Program-made: the position numbers and the translations under genes
Notes under the pieces: model-generated
Database searches by the model: none
Told to the model about the DNA's origin: nothing
Seen by the model: the letters and a program-made list of their open reading frames with translations, nothing else
Shown here: one piece after another, positions 13,501 through 29,826 of the stretch
How the letters are laid out: each line of letters begins with the position of its first letter
How positions within the stretch are numbered: position 1 is the first letter of the stretch
NCBI GenBank assembly: GCA_950295325.1
Contig: OX485809.1
Coordinates: 29,326,001 to 29,390,000, forward strand
Reading direction: 5' to 3'
Source of the DNA: Polytrichum commune
Taxonomy: Eukaryota; Streptophyta; Polytrichopsida; Polytrichales; Polytrichaceae
Length of the DNA: 64,000 bases

Positions 13501-14870
13501 AGGGTGATGGAGAATTCTGAGGTGTATTCAATATCAGCAAGGATGCATAATCAGACAGCATGATATAGTAACTGAAGTGGTCACATCTTGAATTCACAAA
13601 TGGTATGGCGACCAAGGTCTTTAAAATATGGATATACTCTTGCAGGAACAAAGGCAGCATGTATCAATGCAGCTTCTATGGCATTGGCCCATGCAGGCAT
13701 TCCAATGCAAAATCTTGTTGTTTCCTGTGGAGCTGGCTATCTGAATACCACTCCTTTGTTAGGTATTCTGCCTCTACTTATTGGCACAGTGTGATGTTTG
13801 ACTTGTGTACTTCACATCTTATAAATGTTCTGAAATGCCTGCTAAACTTTTATTTAGTCACTGATTGATACACACTCCATTTATTTGTAATCCATAGTTT
13901 GACTTAGTCGGGAATTTCTGCAACTGTTGGGCTAGATCTGAACAACTTGGAGGACAGTGGGGGAGGACCAGCGTTTGTTGTAGGATACTTTCCCAAGCAT
14001 GACAAGTTGTCACTTTTGCAGGTTAAACTCTCATGTATTTCAGATTTAAGGCTTTTTCGAGATGCTGTTACCTTTTCCTTCTGTCTAGATGTGAAAATGA
14101 ACAAGCAAACAGTACAACAACCTATAACAACAGTAGCCTACATACATTTGGGCCATGTCTGCATGGCATGTTTTATCATTCCAAACCTTCAAAACTGCTG
14201 CTGACATCCCAGGTTTTGTTTTATATTCGTGTTCCTACATGGAGTGCTTTGCCTATGTGATAAGTACACATGCTCCAAACTTGGGATAGAGGCATTGTGG
14301 GAACACCACAATAAGCTGTACATGAGCTGGTATAGGGAGTGGAGAATGACATGTAACGTAAATGCAAAAGAGTAGAGTAGAGTAGGAGGTGAAATATAGA
14401 CCTGAGGAGAGAGGCATTGAATAGGAGAGAGCCTCTCTTGTAAAGCTGCTTGTTTATGCATTGTCAAGAAATGTATTGAAGTGTTAAATCATTGTAGAAA
14501 CATTTCCAAATTGTGCCAGTGCAAGAACCACTATTTGGTGATCCTTTAAGCCTTTGACTGGTTTTGTAGATGGATGCAAAGCTGCCAATAGAAAGAGTGG
14601 AGGAGATTTTGCAGCTGGCAACACAGGGTGCCAAGGCTGTTTCTGAATTTATGTTGAAAGTAAGATTCACTCTTTTCTATTATCTTGTGCATAGGTCCTG
14701 GTCGTCACAGTTCCTGTATTGCATTCTGAATCAGAAGTTGTTGCCGAAGAGAGTTGATGTTGTGCAAGGAAGGCTGCTCATGGTGCTTATAAAGTAGTTT
14801 TCTCGGCCTGCAGGAGCTTATGGAGAACACAGAGACAATGGCCTCTGCCATTGGCCACTTCAAAATGTAG
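10514..14870 (+). CDS. RRP41: Exosome complex core subunit RRP41 (RNase PH family)
   Basis: Eleven exons give 244 residues: 10514-10567, 11123-11169, 11822-11882, 12185-12223, 12420-12487, 12841-12919, 13291-13327, 13646-13762, 13936-14021, 14570-14659 and 14814-14870. The product starts MEFVNPEGLRLDGRR and continues MRQMHAELGVVE, AVFEMGNTKVMAVVYGPHE, CEFSMATFSTGERRRR, ELSLIIRQTMEA and QVLQADGGTKAACINAA. This is the full RNase PH fold of RRP41, and the length matches Arabidopsis RRP41 (about 241). The protein forms part of the six-membered ring of the RNA exosome in nucleus and cytoplasm; in plants this subunit is reported to keep phosphorolytic activity. All exon phases agree. Intron 1 uses a GC donor (GAG then gcatgt) and an AG acceptor; any GT nearby breaks the frame. 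Intron 2 contains a dispersed repeat shared with 57.7 kb. Confidence 0.96.
11437..11600. repeat. Dispersed repeat copy in RRP41 intron 2
   Basis: This segment aligns by eye with 57711-57850. Shared strings in the same order include TTGACTATTG, CTAGAATAGTT, TGTCTTTYTGGTGTC, ATTCTTA or GTTCTTA, and ACACCACTCA-like sequence near the end. It is therefore a fragment of an interspersed repeat. I did not find terminal repeats or target duplications, so its class is unknown. Confidence 0.6.
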
Positions 14871-17757
14871 ATGCAGACATGTGGTAAAGGAAAACATATC
14901 ATCTCCAAATTTGTGGAGACACATGTATACGTTGTATCTATAATACAAACCATATGAAAAATTTCAGAAACAAATCAGTTATTTCGACACTTGGGCTGTT
15001 TCATTCAGTCCATCATTTGTTTAATGTGGAGCCTTTTTGTGCTGTGTTGATATATCGCGCTTACAGTGTCCTCCACCCCCCCCCCCCCCCTGCCCTCGAT
15101 TTTATAGAATGGCTCTCGTGCCAATTATCAAGAACTGTCCAATTACATCAAATATGACTATTAGTATGACTGAAATACCCACACTAATTGTTAGATCTAG
15201 ATTAACAATATTAAAGGCGAGACTGCTTGTGAAGTAGCACATGTCAAATGATATGATTAAGATATTGTTAAAAAAAAAAAATTCTCACGACTTTCACATC
15301 CAATAGCAATCACTCATCTATTCGAGACGACTAATAAGTGGAAGATCAATCAGTTTACTATGTTGACAATAACTACATCCCCTTGCCTTCTTACCAGCAT
15401 CATTTGTAACTTCTTGACATCCATGGTGTTGGTTACATGTATTAAAGATCAATGATTTGTAAGAATTTACTTCATTGAAACTATTAGCATCTCACGCCAT
15501 TTACAAAATCAGGGTTAAACTTCATTTGACTAATGAGAGATGAGACTCCTATGCACATGATCACTTTTATTTTGACCAGGAGAATGTTCTTCACAATTCA
15601 AAGCTACACTCTTTCTCCTATCTATTGTGGGCTTCATCATTTCAAACTTTTGTCACTAATTTGTTTTTGATTTAATGTGATACACACCATATTTCAACAC
15701 CACATTATTCTACAAAAAGAAGAAAAATTAGTGTATTTTGTAAGATATAATATTCCATAAGTTATCATGGGTTTAATTTAGTGCAAAATCATTTAGAGCA
15801 ATGGTGGCATCAAGGCATGACACACTGTTTTGAAGTTCTCAGAGACGTTGTTCACTTTGAGAGTAAATGATGACCGTGTGCAAAAAGTGGTAGCAAAATA
15901 ATAATGGCGGAAGGCCATACAATGACGCATGTAGATGACAAATCAATTTATTGAGCCACATTATTTCACAAACTAACGTCTAGATCTAATATCTATACAT
16001 TAAACACTATACTTGAAATCACATTAGATTTCACCCCTTCCCTTTGCAATTTCTCACATCCATGGTACTTGTTGAAATGTACTATAGACCACTAATTATT
16101 GGTGTACATCATTAAAAAAAATTGTGAGAATTCATAATCCTTCACATGATATCAATTTCATATACAATAGGCCAGTGAGTAGCACGACCAAAATTAGTTG
16201 GAGTACATTTAAACAATCAATGTGGAACAAGTATCATGTAATAATGTTGGATTGTAGAAGGGAGACTTCATATTGTGGAGTGGAGTAGAATTTAGAGGTG
16301 GATTAAACCAAGATTGGGGTGTGGGAGTACTTGAATTCTTAATGTTGTGATTGGTCAAGAAATAGTGTGTGTGTATGAAATTGGGTTTACATTTGTGTTT
16401 TTATTATAAGGACAACTTGTGTTCATGATACACCAATACATCATGAAGAAATGTTGCTTGCATGAAACAATTTATTAGAGATAATGTAACATGATGAAAC
16501 TAGGCATATTTACTGCACTTAATGTGATGAACAAATTACTCTAGGGAATATAATTCATGAAGGTTTACAAATGGAATACATAAATATGAGTTTTTCGATA
16601 GGTATTGGAATAGAAGAGGGGATGAACTCCAATTGCAAGTTCAACAAGGTTGCAATGTGAAGGTGGAAGTGAATGATTGCATAGGTTATAATTATCTAAA
16701 CCTTGCATTAGAGCTTTACAAGTCACAACAATGTCAACATTACTTTGTATTGGTCACATACAACCTCTAAAGGATTTGGTAGTAAGAAGTTGCCCCCATA
16801 AGTTCGGGGTTGATTCATCATGATATATTTTGATAAGATTGATTTGAGAATTATGCCCCCAAAATAGAGGTTAATAAGGCCAAAAACAACGATTATGGGC
16901 TCTATTTAGGCTTAAGAGTTTTCACCTCTTGCTTAATGGGTGTCACAAAACTATTTTTTTGTGTCAAGGGTTATACGTATCCATTTTTCCATATTGTTGT
17001 CTTTACAAGTCCATACCATTAAACGCCACTTCTTGTTGGTTAAAGGCAATTCTCAAGCCTACTACAAAGAGCACACTCTAAACTCTGTAACATCAACCTC
17101 CTCCACTCCTTCTCTTAAATCCCAAAACTCTAGGAAACAGATGTTCTTAGTTTAAATCTTAATCCTTGTTGTCAATGTTCCTCCCATATATCATAGGTTT
17201 TGACATTAGAATAAACCACTGAATCATTCTAACCATATGCTCGCACACATTATGTTGTTTTCATTATAATTAATTCCATTGTTACGATGTTAGCTTCGTG
17301 TTATTCCATAGTATCACATGCTACCCTATTCTCTTTTATCATGCATTTATGTTAAAACTACATAACTCCTTAATATCACATGCACTTTGGTTGCCACAAA
17401 TCATGATATTATGAAGTTTAGAGTGTATTAGAGACAAGTCCTTCTTTAACACATTCCCAATTCCATATTTTATACAATAACCTTATAAGTATGTTTAACT
17501 ACAATTATATAAAACAATGGGTTAAAAGGAAAAATACTTGTAGATGAAGGGAAGCAGTAATCGGACGGTCAACAACGGTACAGGGGCTTTACTGGGACTT
17601 CACCAGGGCTGTCTGGTTCGGTACCGAAGCAAGGGTCAGTCTAGGTCTGGGAAGGCCTGGTTGGGCTGGGCGGGCTCTGGTGTAAGAGAAGGCAGCGGCC
17701 TCTGCCCGAGCTCTTTCCCCAGCTGCCTCCGTCGCACTAGCCTGCTTCGATTCCACC
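14871..17757. other. Intergenic between RRP41 and eL8
   Basis: AT-rich DNA without a supportable gene. A 15-C homopolymer lies at 15076-15090. The first 200 bp after 14870 would be the RRP41 3' UTR. From about 17540 the GC content rises, marking the promoter and 5' UTR of the eL8 gene. No transposon ends were recognised. Confidence 0.55.
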
Positions 17758-20443
<2,686 letters not shown>

Positions 20444-22377
20444 ATTTTCTAGTCTTTCGTGGACTTTTTACTGTCAGGAACTTATTATCAAGCAGTTTGA
20501 AGTTCTGTGAGAGTTCAATTTTTACAATGGAGGGCATATGTAATGGGTTTTTATATATCAAAATCTGCTGGATTTCAACATTTTCTTTTCAGAGTTGATG
20601 GACCATCTTTTGGGTACTGAGGATTGTCTACAAATGTTGGTGCTTAGAGCATAGGTTGTCGTCCAAGTTCTGAACTTGTGACATTTATTGGAGCTCTAGG
20701 TATTTTTGGTACACATTGATTATTTTGAGTGCTTGGTTCAAGGATAGAAATAGTGAGGTAGCTTCTGAAATTGTGACAATGCAAATCAGATAGTTAGAAA
20801 GTTTTTGACGTCCTCACGATTGATTGAATTGGGTTCACGTCACCTGTGAAAGCAACTTTGATTATGCATCTTAGTAAATTCATTCTAGTGGTCGTCTATA
20901 TCAGCAGTGTAAATTCTTCTGATTATGCTCCAGCATGGAATGATGTGCATGTGGCACAGGTGTAGAAATCTTTTCAGGTATGAAATTGATTTACGGTAGG
21001 TGGTGTTTCATCTTTGTATCTTTGAATACAAAACAATTGCATTAGGACGGCGTCATTGTTCATCATTGCACCTGTCTTTCATAGATCAAAAGGGTCTCGT
21101 ACACAGAGGCCAATGGACATATGTCATCGATTGACAGATGGAAGATATCGACTATGCATGAATTCTTCGCTTTGACTCGTTTCAAAAGACATCCTCGAAG
21201 TGTTTTGAAACATACTAGACAACTACCTATTCAGCGTTTATATTAAGCGTCAAAAGTGCAGAAGCTGTGGTTTAATTGCTGTTATTGAGTTATGTAGCCC
21301 TCTGGGTACGTAACTAAAGGAGTATGGATAGTCCTCCGCAACTCATGGTAGAAAGAACCTCGAATGCTGCTTATTATTAGAAATGGGACTCTTAAAACCT
21401 TATTATTACAGCGAGTACAATTGAAACGATATTAACCAGATTATGAAGACTCACATTAACGTTTACAATAGAGCCGCGGCTACATTCAAAAGCACCTTTG
21501 CGGTCAAAGTCCATGCTGCTTTTCAAGGAAAGAGGGTTTCGAAATTGCAAGATAAGCCATCATCGACGGCGAGGACGTTGCATGCCCCTACATCCCTGAA
21601 GCTGAGCTGGAGGGGAGCATTCAGGAAAAACAAGGAACATTCCCAGGAGCGGGAGTTCATCGAATGTGGCTATGGCGCGTACATGGCAATTAAATAGTGT
21701 CCGCTGTCGACGTGGCATACGCTGGCTTCTCTTGGCTTCCGGGTGGCAATGTTTCCAGCTTGTGATGTGAGCATAACTTTTACTCCCTCTGTTTCAAAAT
21801 AAAATTGTGGTTTCTATTTCAGTGCGGGATTAAGAACAGTGACCGGATTTGAACCACAATGCGCTTTTTAACCAAAATTGGGAGCTGCCGAAAAGTTGCC
21901 GACGTCTCTGTCATGCCCGGAGGAGGTCTGTAACGAAACCATGGTTTTATTCTGGCACGGAGTTTATGCAGAAACCATGGTTTTATTGTGAAACAGAGGG
22001 AGTATTGTACTTCCAGATATAACTTATGTATAGATTGCCTTCCCAGTGACTGTCCTGTGACAATTCCGACTTATTACGTCTATGGTCCTCCTTTCTTGTC
22101 CTCTACAGCAGGAGGACAAGAAATCTAGCTTACCAGCTACTGTCATGTTCACTATCTAAAATTTGGTATAGCTTCATCTGAGACTTCGTCAACGGAGAAT
22201 TGGGATTTGTGATGAGATCGGTTCATCTTATGTACTGGTTCATTACCGGCCGAGTGGCAATGCAAAAAATTAAATAGTGACCTTGGATGGCTTAAGGTTG
22301 TTATCGAAATTTCGGTGTTTGCAGGATACCAATTGCAAGCAGAAGTGGCATCTGGTATTAGCAAGAAGAAGAATCAG
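20444..22377. other. Intergenic and 5' region of PSS1
   Basis: The first few hundred bases are the eL8 3' flank. An open frame of 84 codons at 21443-21697 (MKTHINVYNRAAAT...) has no family I recognise and sits just before a Stowaway-like MITE; I would not call it a gene. A polypyrimidine tract and CAG at 22311-22324 may be the acceptor of a 5'-UTR intron of PSS1. Confidence 0.5.
21783..22002. mobile_element. Stowaway-like MITE (Tc1/mariner class)
   Basis: The element begins CTCCCTCTGTTTCAAAATAA and ends with the inverted counterpart TTATTGTGAAACAGAGGGAG. It is flanked on both sides by TA (21781-21782 and 22003-22004), the hallmark target site of Tc1/mariner elements. Length is 220 bp. A subterminal motif GAAACCATGGTTTTATT occurs twice in direct orientation near the right end (21935 and 21971). 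It carries no coding capacity and lies about 375 bp upstream of the PSS1 start codon. Confidence 0.88.
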
Positions 22378-25300
22378 ATGGCCGGAAGAGAAGTTAGCCT
22401 CTCGGAAGCCGAGAGGTCTGGCGAATTTGATCCAAATTATGAGAGAGACCTTCGGCCGAGTGTGGTGAACGAGCATGATATGACGAAGCAGCACCGGCGG
22501 AGGTATAAATCAGATCATAAGGGCGTCCTGAATGGGAAGACTAGGTTAGTCCGGGAAGATAGTGCAACCAAGGCATGGAGCATCATGAGAGAGGTGGATC
22601 CTTGGACGGCTTGGTTCTACAAACCGCACACTGTACTCTTCCTTCTCACTGGAGGGTGCCTTCTTGTGTAAGTACATCGATTCCCTTCCTCGATTATATC
22701 TGTTTAAATTGCTGCACAACTTGTAGCCTTTCATGAATTCGATGAGTCTTCTTATCGAAGATTGCATATCTTGAAATTTGGTTTTATTTCTCCATCCTTG
22801 GTGTCTTGCACTAGAACTATACTTTTTCTAGACCTACAATTTCATATGAGGTGGTTAAGTATAACTTCTTGTATGCCTTATAGTCATCAAGTTGAGCTTC
22901 TTTCAACGAAGTCTCCCAGTCGAGCCACAGTTGAGCCACATCTTCTGATGGAAGATTGCTATCCAGTCGTTTTTATTCCTCCATTCTGGGTATCTTGCAC
23001 TAAAACTCTTGATCTGAGCCTAACAAATTCCTGTTAGCTGCTTAAGTAGACTGACTTCTTGTAGGGTCTTAAATTTTTTAAGTTGAGCTCCCAGGATGAC
23101 CCCACAGAGTTTGAAGTCCAACGATTACACTTACACAGCAGATTGAGAAGGATTTTTATTTATTATCAAGATGTTGTATAGCCTACAAGGGTCGTATGGC
23201 ATCTTCCATTTAGTTTTGTGGAGACATACATGATGAGTAAAGAAAAAGGTGTGAATTTGTGTAATCTATCTTATGAAGGTTTTGTATGCTCTAAATTTCA
23301 CGAGTTGTTTATTTGGGGAGCCAAAACTTTATTTAATTGAGAAACGTTGGCTGTATGCTTCAAGAGGTGATGATTGTCGATCCAGTGACTCAATTCCTTT
23401 ATTATTATTGCAATATAGGTGGGCGAGCGGCGCCCTGCAGCCACAGGAATTTATTTTGGACACGAGCACAAATATAAAAAGGTGTGTAAATAGCGACTCG
23501 AGCTGTTTGTTGGGATGTGGAACTTTCAGGTGGGAGGAGAATATTTTTCGTCATTTTGCAAAGATTGCTTCCTTACGACGTTCTGTCATAGTGATTTTGA
23601 TGGATTTTTGTTGTGATGCAGAGGTATTTGGGCAATAATAGCAGTTTTCCTCGGCTACTGTTTACTTCAAGCACCATCTACGTGAGTAGTTAAACATTGG
23701 CCTATTCTTACCTACATTGATAAATGTAGTAGTTGTAATTTTCTCAAATCTAAATCATGTTGTCTCAAAACCGTCTGGTAGAAATTTCACTGCTCCTGTA
23801 ATCAGTATTTTAATCACTCTAAGCAGTGGTCAGTATGAGAAGTTCACTTACCGGTTGTGGGTTTGCCTGTCCTTCAGGATTTTAATAAGGCCTCACCCTG
23901 CTGTCTGGCGCTTCGTTCACGGGATGGCTGTACTATATTTGATCCTCCTTGTTTTCCTCCTCTTTCAGGTAATTTAAAAAGTCAGTAAAAATACTTACTC
24001 AGTCAGGGTGTTCGGCTTCAAATATCGAAATGTAGCGTGAAATCCATCCAAATAAGCTGTCACCTGAAGTAAACATCATGGTTTCTGTGAAGCAGGAAAT
24101 TTGTTTTCGTGGCTAACATGTGGTGTAGTTGACCAGAAACCTGGCACAATTGCAGACAGATCAAGGTTTGCACGAGTATTGGACAATCAATAGTGCTTTC
24201 CGTACTTTTTTGGAGAGTAGATATATGTTTCCTATATTTGGGCTCTTGTACTTCTTGACAAGTGGTAATTTTGTGCCTTCTCTGTCACTCTGCTTGTGAC
24301 AGAATCGGGATGATGCACGGCAGTTTATGAGGTATCTGCATCCGGATCTAGGCGTTGGTATTCCCTTAAACTCCAATTATTATAAGTCTCTGCAGATCTT
24401 TGTCTTTCTCTTTATACACCGTTCGCACACGTCGAACGTCGGACGCTTGGGAACATTCGACGTTTCAATAAGCAGCCTCGCGTGTGCGAGTGCAAAAAGT
24501 TGTGACATCACATTCTTACCTAACAGCTGTCGAGTATTCGTGCACTTTATCCCTGGAACTGTAGGAGGAAGATAATGGGCCCGGGCAATTTTGTTCGTTC
24601 CAGCATTTCCAGAATGTTTTGCACCTAACTTACATGAATGGGTTGTTTGGTATGTGGGTAGAGTTGGAGGAGAGGTCGTATGGAGCCGACTGCCGAGTCT
24701 ACACTCCAGAGAAAGCCAACAAATTTTCTAATGTTTATGTGAGTAATTTAAGACTTCATGAGGTTGAATTACATCTGATCGAGTGTTGTCCAAGTGTTAG
24801 CCAACTTGAATAGCTTTGACGGCAAATGGCCAATCTTTGAAGTCTGCAATCTGTTGCTATGAAGGAAATGTTGAATCTGAGGTATGGCATTCAAGAATAA
24901 CAAATAGAACTGGTTTTCGAGAATGATTATAAACAAGGATGTAAGGTGATTATAGCGAACTAATCTGTGTTTGTAACAAGGATCGCTCAACATTGCTACT
25001 CACGTTGTCACATATTCAGTATTCCTTTTGACAAGTTTTTCACTAGCAGAGAACTTTGTTTTGCAGGATACCTTTTTTGATGAGTTTGTGGTCGCACACA
25101 CTTTAGGATGGTGGTGTAAAGCGATTATGATTCGAAACCTACCACTTTTGTGGGTACTCTCCATTGGCTTCGAGTTCTGTGAGGTGAGGAGCAATTCTGA
25201 TACCCTTCCCTTTCGAAGTAGGGGAGAGTTTTCTTTTCAAAATTTCTGTTGTCTATGGTATTGAAAAAGCGTGGAGCTTAACAAGTCGTATTTCTTTCAC

Positions 25301-27351
25301 AGTTAATTGTGTTCTCTATCAAAGCATATTTCACTTCATGCTGGTTAGGTTTCTGCGTCACTACGTGTCTGTGGTAGTTAGAGAGATTTGCAATTCTGAT
25401 ACGGCATGTTCTTTATCTGAATCTTACGTTGGTTTTGCAGCAAACTTTTAAGCATATGCTTCCAAACTTTAATGAGTGTTGGTGGGACAGTATTATTCTG
25501 GATGTTCTCGTTTGCAACACAATTGGTACGTCTTGAAGGTCATCCTGCATAGGTAGAGAAATGTTTGTACGATTCTTTACAGGAGCTAATCCGTGTGGTT
25601 TTTCCAGTGGTTTTCTTTTTACATCATTGTGTTTAAAGTGAGATATCGTTGGGGGTAACCAGCAGTGTTTTTTAACGAGCCACGATGGCCAAATGGCTGA
25701 TGAGAATTCACTTTAAAGATACCTTATGTACTTTCCTACTGTGTAAAGACATCTGGGAAAGTGACAATTCCAATTTGGGTTAATAAAGTATGGTTTGTGA
25801 TAGTTTATAACCTCCCAGTTTATAATATGGGCAGTAAACAAGTCTGCTCAAGGAGTCAATTTGGGGTTAATTTGTCCTCTGTTGTGCAATTTCTCAGGAA
25901 TCATTCTTGGAATGAAGTCAGTGAAATATTTTGATGGTAAGACTTATGAATGGATTGGCCTGAGCCGACAAAGATCTTTCTCTGGTAAGGTATGCATTCT
26001 TACTTTCTTTCTTCGAGCTGACCAGCTCAAAATCATGTCCCTCAACACCACTTTTCCATAGATGTCCTTTGTTTAGAGTACTATGGTTTTTCTGTTACTG
26101 GGGTTCTGTTGGTTAATCTGACTCAAAATCACAAAAATATCTTTTCAAGAACCGGTGTTGGTGTTTGCCACGAAATGATTCTGTGGTAGATATTATTTCT
26201 GTTGGTGTTTCAATTTGATCTCAATTACGGTGACTATTCCAGCTATTAAGCATTGATATTGTTATGCATTTCAGGTTTGGAGATCTCTTGGGCAATTTAC
26301 TCCAGCCTACTGGGACAAAGATGAATGGAACCCACTCCAGGGTCCTGTTCGGTTTCTGCAAGTGCTGGGATTAGTCATCCTAATTTTAGCTGTTGAGGTG
26401 GAATGTTTTTTCCTCAAATATTGTTTGTGGGTACCACCTTTGAACCCACTTGTCACCTACCGCCTTATAATTTGGTGGCTAATTGCAAACCCTGCAATCC
26501 GAGAGTACAACACTTTTCTGCAGACGAGGTGAGTTTAAATTTGAAAATTTATTAATTTTTTCTTCTTCTTGTCTTTGTTTGTTTACCTTTCTATGGTCAG
26601 CACACCTGAAACCGACAGAATAAGCGTTGAGCATAATCTCTATTATTAGAATGATCAAATTCTTGTTCACGAAAATCAAAAGGATTCCAATGCACTTCAA
26701 AACACATCGTTTGGATATTGTATATAAAAGTTTGCAGGGATCAAATTGTTATATGTAGGCGACCTGAAACTAACACCTATATCAGATGTTCAGAGGGTGC
26801 ACATTATCATAATTAATATGTGTCTGTTGTGCAAGATTTGTAAGTGTTGGTTTTAGGTTGGGTGTTGGTTTTGGGTGTATGTGCCTTATATTATGTTTCT
26901 CCTTAAGTTTATTCATTTTTCTTTGCAGGAAGTCTATGAAGCTTGGAGCGTTTTGCTGGTTGGCTGTTGCTATTTCTACGGTAGAAACACTCATTTGTAT
27001 AAAATTTGGGCGAGGTATGAAACTTGCTATGTTTTTTTTGGCTTTTACTTCATTGATCTTTAGGGCTTTTGTTTCATAAGAAAATTATTTCAATCAAGTA
27101 GACTACCTGATGAGATTGTGATATGTTATGTCAATTTTTGATGTGCAAGATTTGCATGTAAATTGTGATTCATTGTCTTGGTTGGCTCTTCAGGTTTGTA
27201 CCCCCAGCCAATGCCAGGGTATGTGTTTTGGTCATTGATATCAGCCGTTGTTGCCCTCGTGTTGTTTCTTGGGTGGTGGACAATGAACATCTACTTGGTT
27301 GATCGAATGGCTAGAGATTTTGTTGAAGAGAATACTAAGAAAACAATATAA
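22378..27351 (+). CDS. PSS1: Base-exchange phosphatidylserine synthase
   Basis: Twelve exons give 475 residues: 22378-22667, 23419-23481, 23622-23681, 23878-23968, 24303-24357, 24662-24738, 25067-25183, 25441-25525, 25898-25989, 26275-26528, 26929-27014 and 27194-27351. The product is a multi-pass ER membrane enzyme of the PSS1/PSS2 (PTDSS) family, which exchanges the head group of an existing phospholipid for serine. Family blocks in order: [12 protein letters not shown], a first membrane segment, [124 protein letters not shown] and [13 protein letters not shown]. The N-terminus before DPWTAW, about 80 hydrophilic residues, is longer than in Arabidopsis. All phases agree. The start chosen is the first ATG in the open part of exon 1; a non-coding 5' exon may precede it. 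Confidence 0.96.
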
Positions 27352-29826
27352 AGTATAGTTGGAAATGATTTCCAGATGTTGGCCACATAGGGGTTACATT
27401 CTCCATTGGTAGTAACCTCTTTCCACCCATTAGAAAATGTGTCCTAACTTGGTTGTTGGCAGATGGGTTGTTATTATGCTGGTGTTTTCATTAGCATTTT
27501 CCTCTCTACGGACATGGGACTCTTGACTCTACCTCATGTCCTCAACATTTCTAGCCGGTTGTTGCTTAGACCATTAATGTGCATGTCATTATAGCTCTTG
27601 AAAGGAATGTTCATAGTGTATACTACATTTACATTCTCAGTTTTGGTGGATTATTATGACTCTACAAAAGGAGCAAATATTCAAATGTCTCTGATTTTGT
27701 TTAAACCCTAAATGACTGGGGGTTCCAACTCAATTCTATGATGTATATTAAAATATGAATCAAAGATCTCATTCTGGAGGTGACATACAAATGAAAGGTG
27801 TAGAGGGTGAGTTGTATGGTTGAAATGATCATTATTATCTTTAATCTCCACCAAATTGTTTTAGAACCATTCAAAGGCAATTCTTGACCTTTGATTTGAT
27901 TGATAACATTGTATCAAAGAAAAATTGAAGGGTTCCAACCACTTCTACTTCATTATAATTAGTTGTTTATGCATAGATTTGATCAATTTGGTCAAGATGG
28001 TTGTAGTTTATATGTAGTTCCAAGTGCAAGAAAACTAAGAGGATAGCAGTTCTGCCTTCAAAAAAATGTCTTTGATATACATTCCCTAACTTTTTGGCGG
28101 CTTAGATGTTTAGGGGCTAAGAAGTTGTAGATTTTCACCATTTGAGATGTGTTACCTAGTACTAATGCTAGTTTGGGAACACAATAACTATAGGTTAGAG
28201 ACACAACAAACACAGGAGGAATGAAATGTCATCTTTCAAATTCAAAATTGTGTGTGCACAAATGTAAGGTGATTCCTACAATGGTCGTAGGTACTAGAGA
28301 TGTCATAGGTCAAAGGTCAAAACACTACAACTGCCACTCAAACTCTACGCAGATATTGGATAACTCTGAATGTTGCAACTTCACATCCACTCAACCATCA
28401 GGCATAAGAAGTTGAACCCCCTATTACAGTATATGTAGCTTGAGATACTCCCAAGAAAAGAAGACTTCATTCTACAGTGAATTCAATATGATTATCAAGG
28501 GTTAGGTATCCTCCAGTGTATGTCTCTTTTCTCTTCAAAGTTCCAAACCTAGTAGTATGAAGATCCGTATTGCAACTAGCTTTGAAATATGCAACTTAAA
28601 TGAGCTCCATTTGTAAACAACTTCAGACTTTTGCTAATCAACCTAAAGTCATTCTATCACGCATGAAAATATCAATATCCTCAATTTGGTTATCTTCTCA
28701 GTATTTGTGTATATGCTTCCATGTGAATCACTAAACATGCCAAATCTTTCAAATCCTTTAAGCAAGTAGTGTTACCAGTTCAAGTTCAACGACTACAAAC
28801 ATCAGCGAAAAGCTTGAAGATCTGACTTCATGTAGATGCAAACTATCTCATGATTGGAAGGATGCATCACTAATAAACTCTGTGAAGTGCATGCTCAAGA
28901 ACATTTCCAACCTTGAAGACACAAGCCTAATTCACATAATCCCTTGTAACACTACTTTCATCCATTGTTCCACAGTAATAATAGTCTAAGTGCCCAGTTA
29001 TTCCTTTCCCATAGTAAAGGCTCAGCCAAATATAATTTACCCATTCCTCCTATTTGAACAAAAACAACAGAACCAAATCAATCAACTTCTAGCAATATGA
29101 AGATCATTGCTGACATATTTGTACAGGAGATTTCCACTAAGAGACTTTAAAAAAAAACAAAAACAACAGAAGCTATTCAATGGATAGAAATCTACATCCT
29201 AAACAACTGAATATCATTCTCCATGCATGGCCACCAGAAATGGAAGTACCAGGTCAAAGGTCTTTCAGTGACATCACATTGTTACCCTTCATTGAACAAA
29301 AAGTAGAGAAACAATAATAGCCATAAAGGCACAATGTTGTGGACTGTAGTTTATTTATTAACTTGGAAGATGGACAGAAGGTAATTAAAAGACAATCTGG
29401 GCACACTTGTGTGACAGTGCAATGAACCATGCAACTCCTTGATCTTATACATTGGATATTAATTTTCAGATAATACTAGAACACATTTACTACCACTTAT
29501 TGTCAGAGATCTGTAATGTAAACCTGCTTGTTCTGGAATGTCGTATACTCTTTTCCTTGCAGAATCCACATCTAATCATACACATTACCCAAAAACTCCC
29601 CTTCAAGTACATTTACCTACATTACCTGCATCAGAAATCAAATAATTGCTCAAGTCCTGTTTCATTTAGATACAAAGCACCAGCTAGGATACCTGTTTCT
29701 ACTCTATTGGTGATCATGGAAATCTGACTTGTTGATGTACAGGTTATATTACACATTGCATTGCTGATACTATCAACAAGGCAGTGCCCACCTTGGGGTG
29801 TGTAGAGTTCCTAGTGTCTTATAACA
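27352..29826. other. Intergenic between the converging PSS1 and MED9 genes
   Basis: The two genes converge, so this stretch holds both 3' flanks. No coding region, RNA gene or transposon end was recognised; open frames here are short and random-looking. Confidence 0.55.

Noticed and set aside
21443-21697. 84-codon open frame before PSS1
   Set aside because: No recognisable family, no splice partner and a MITE directly downstream; most likely chance.
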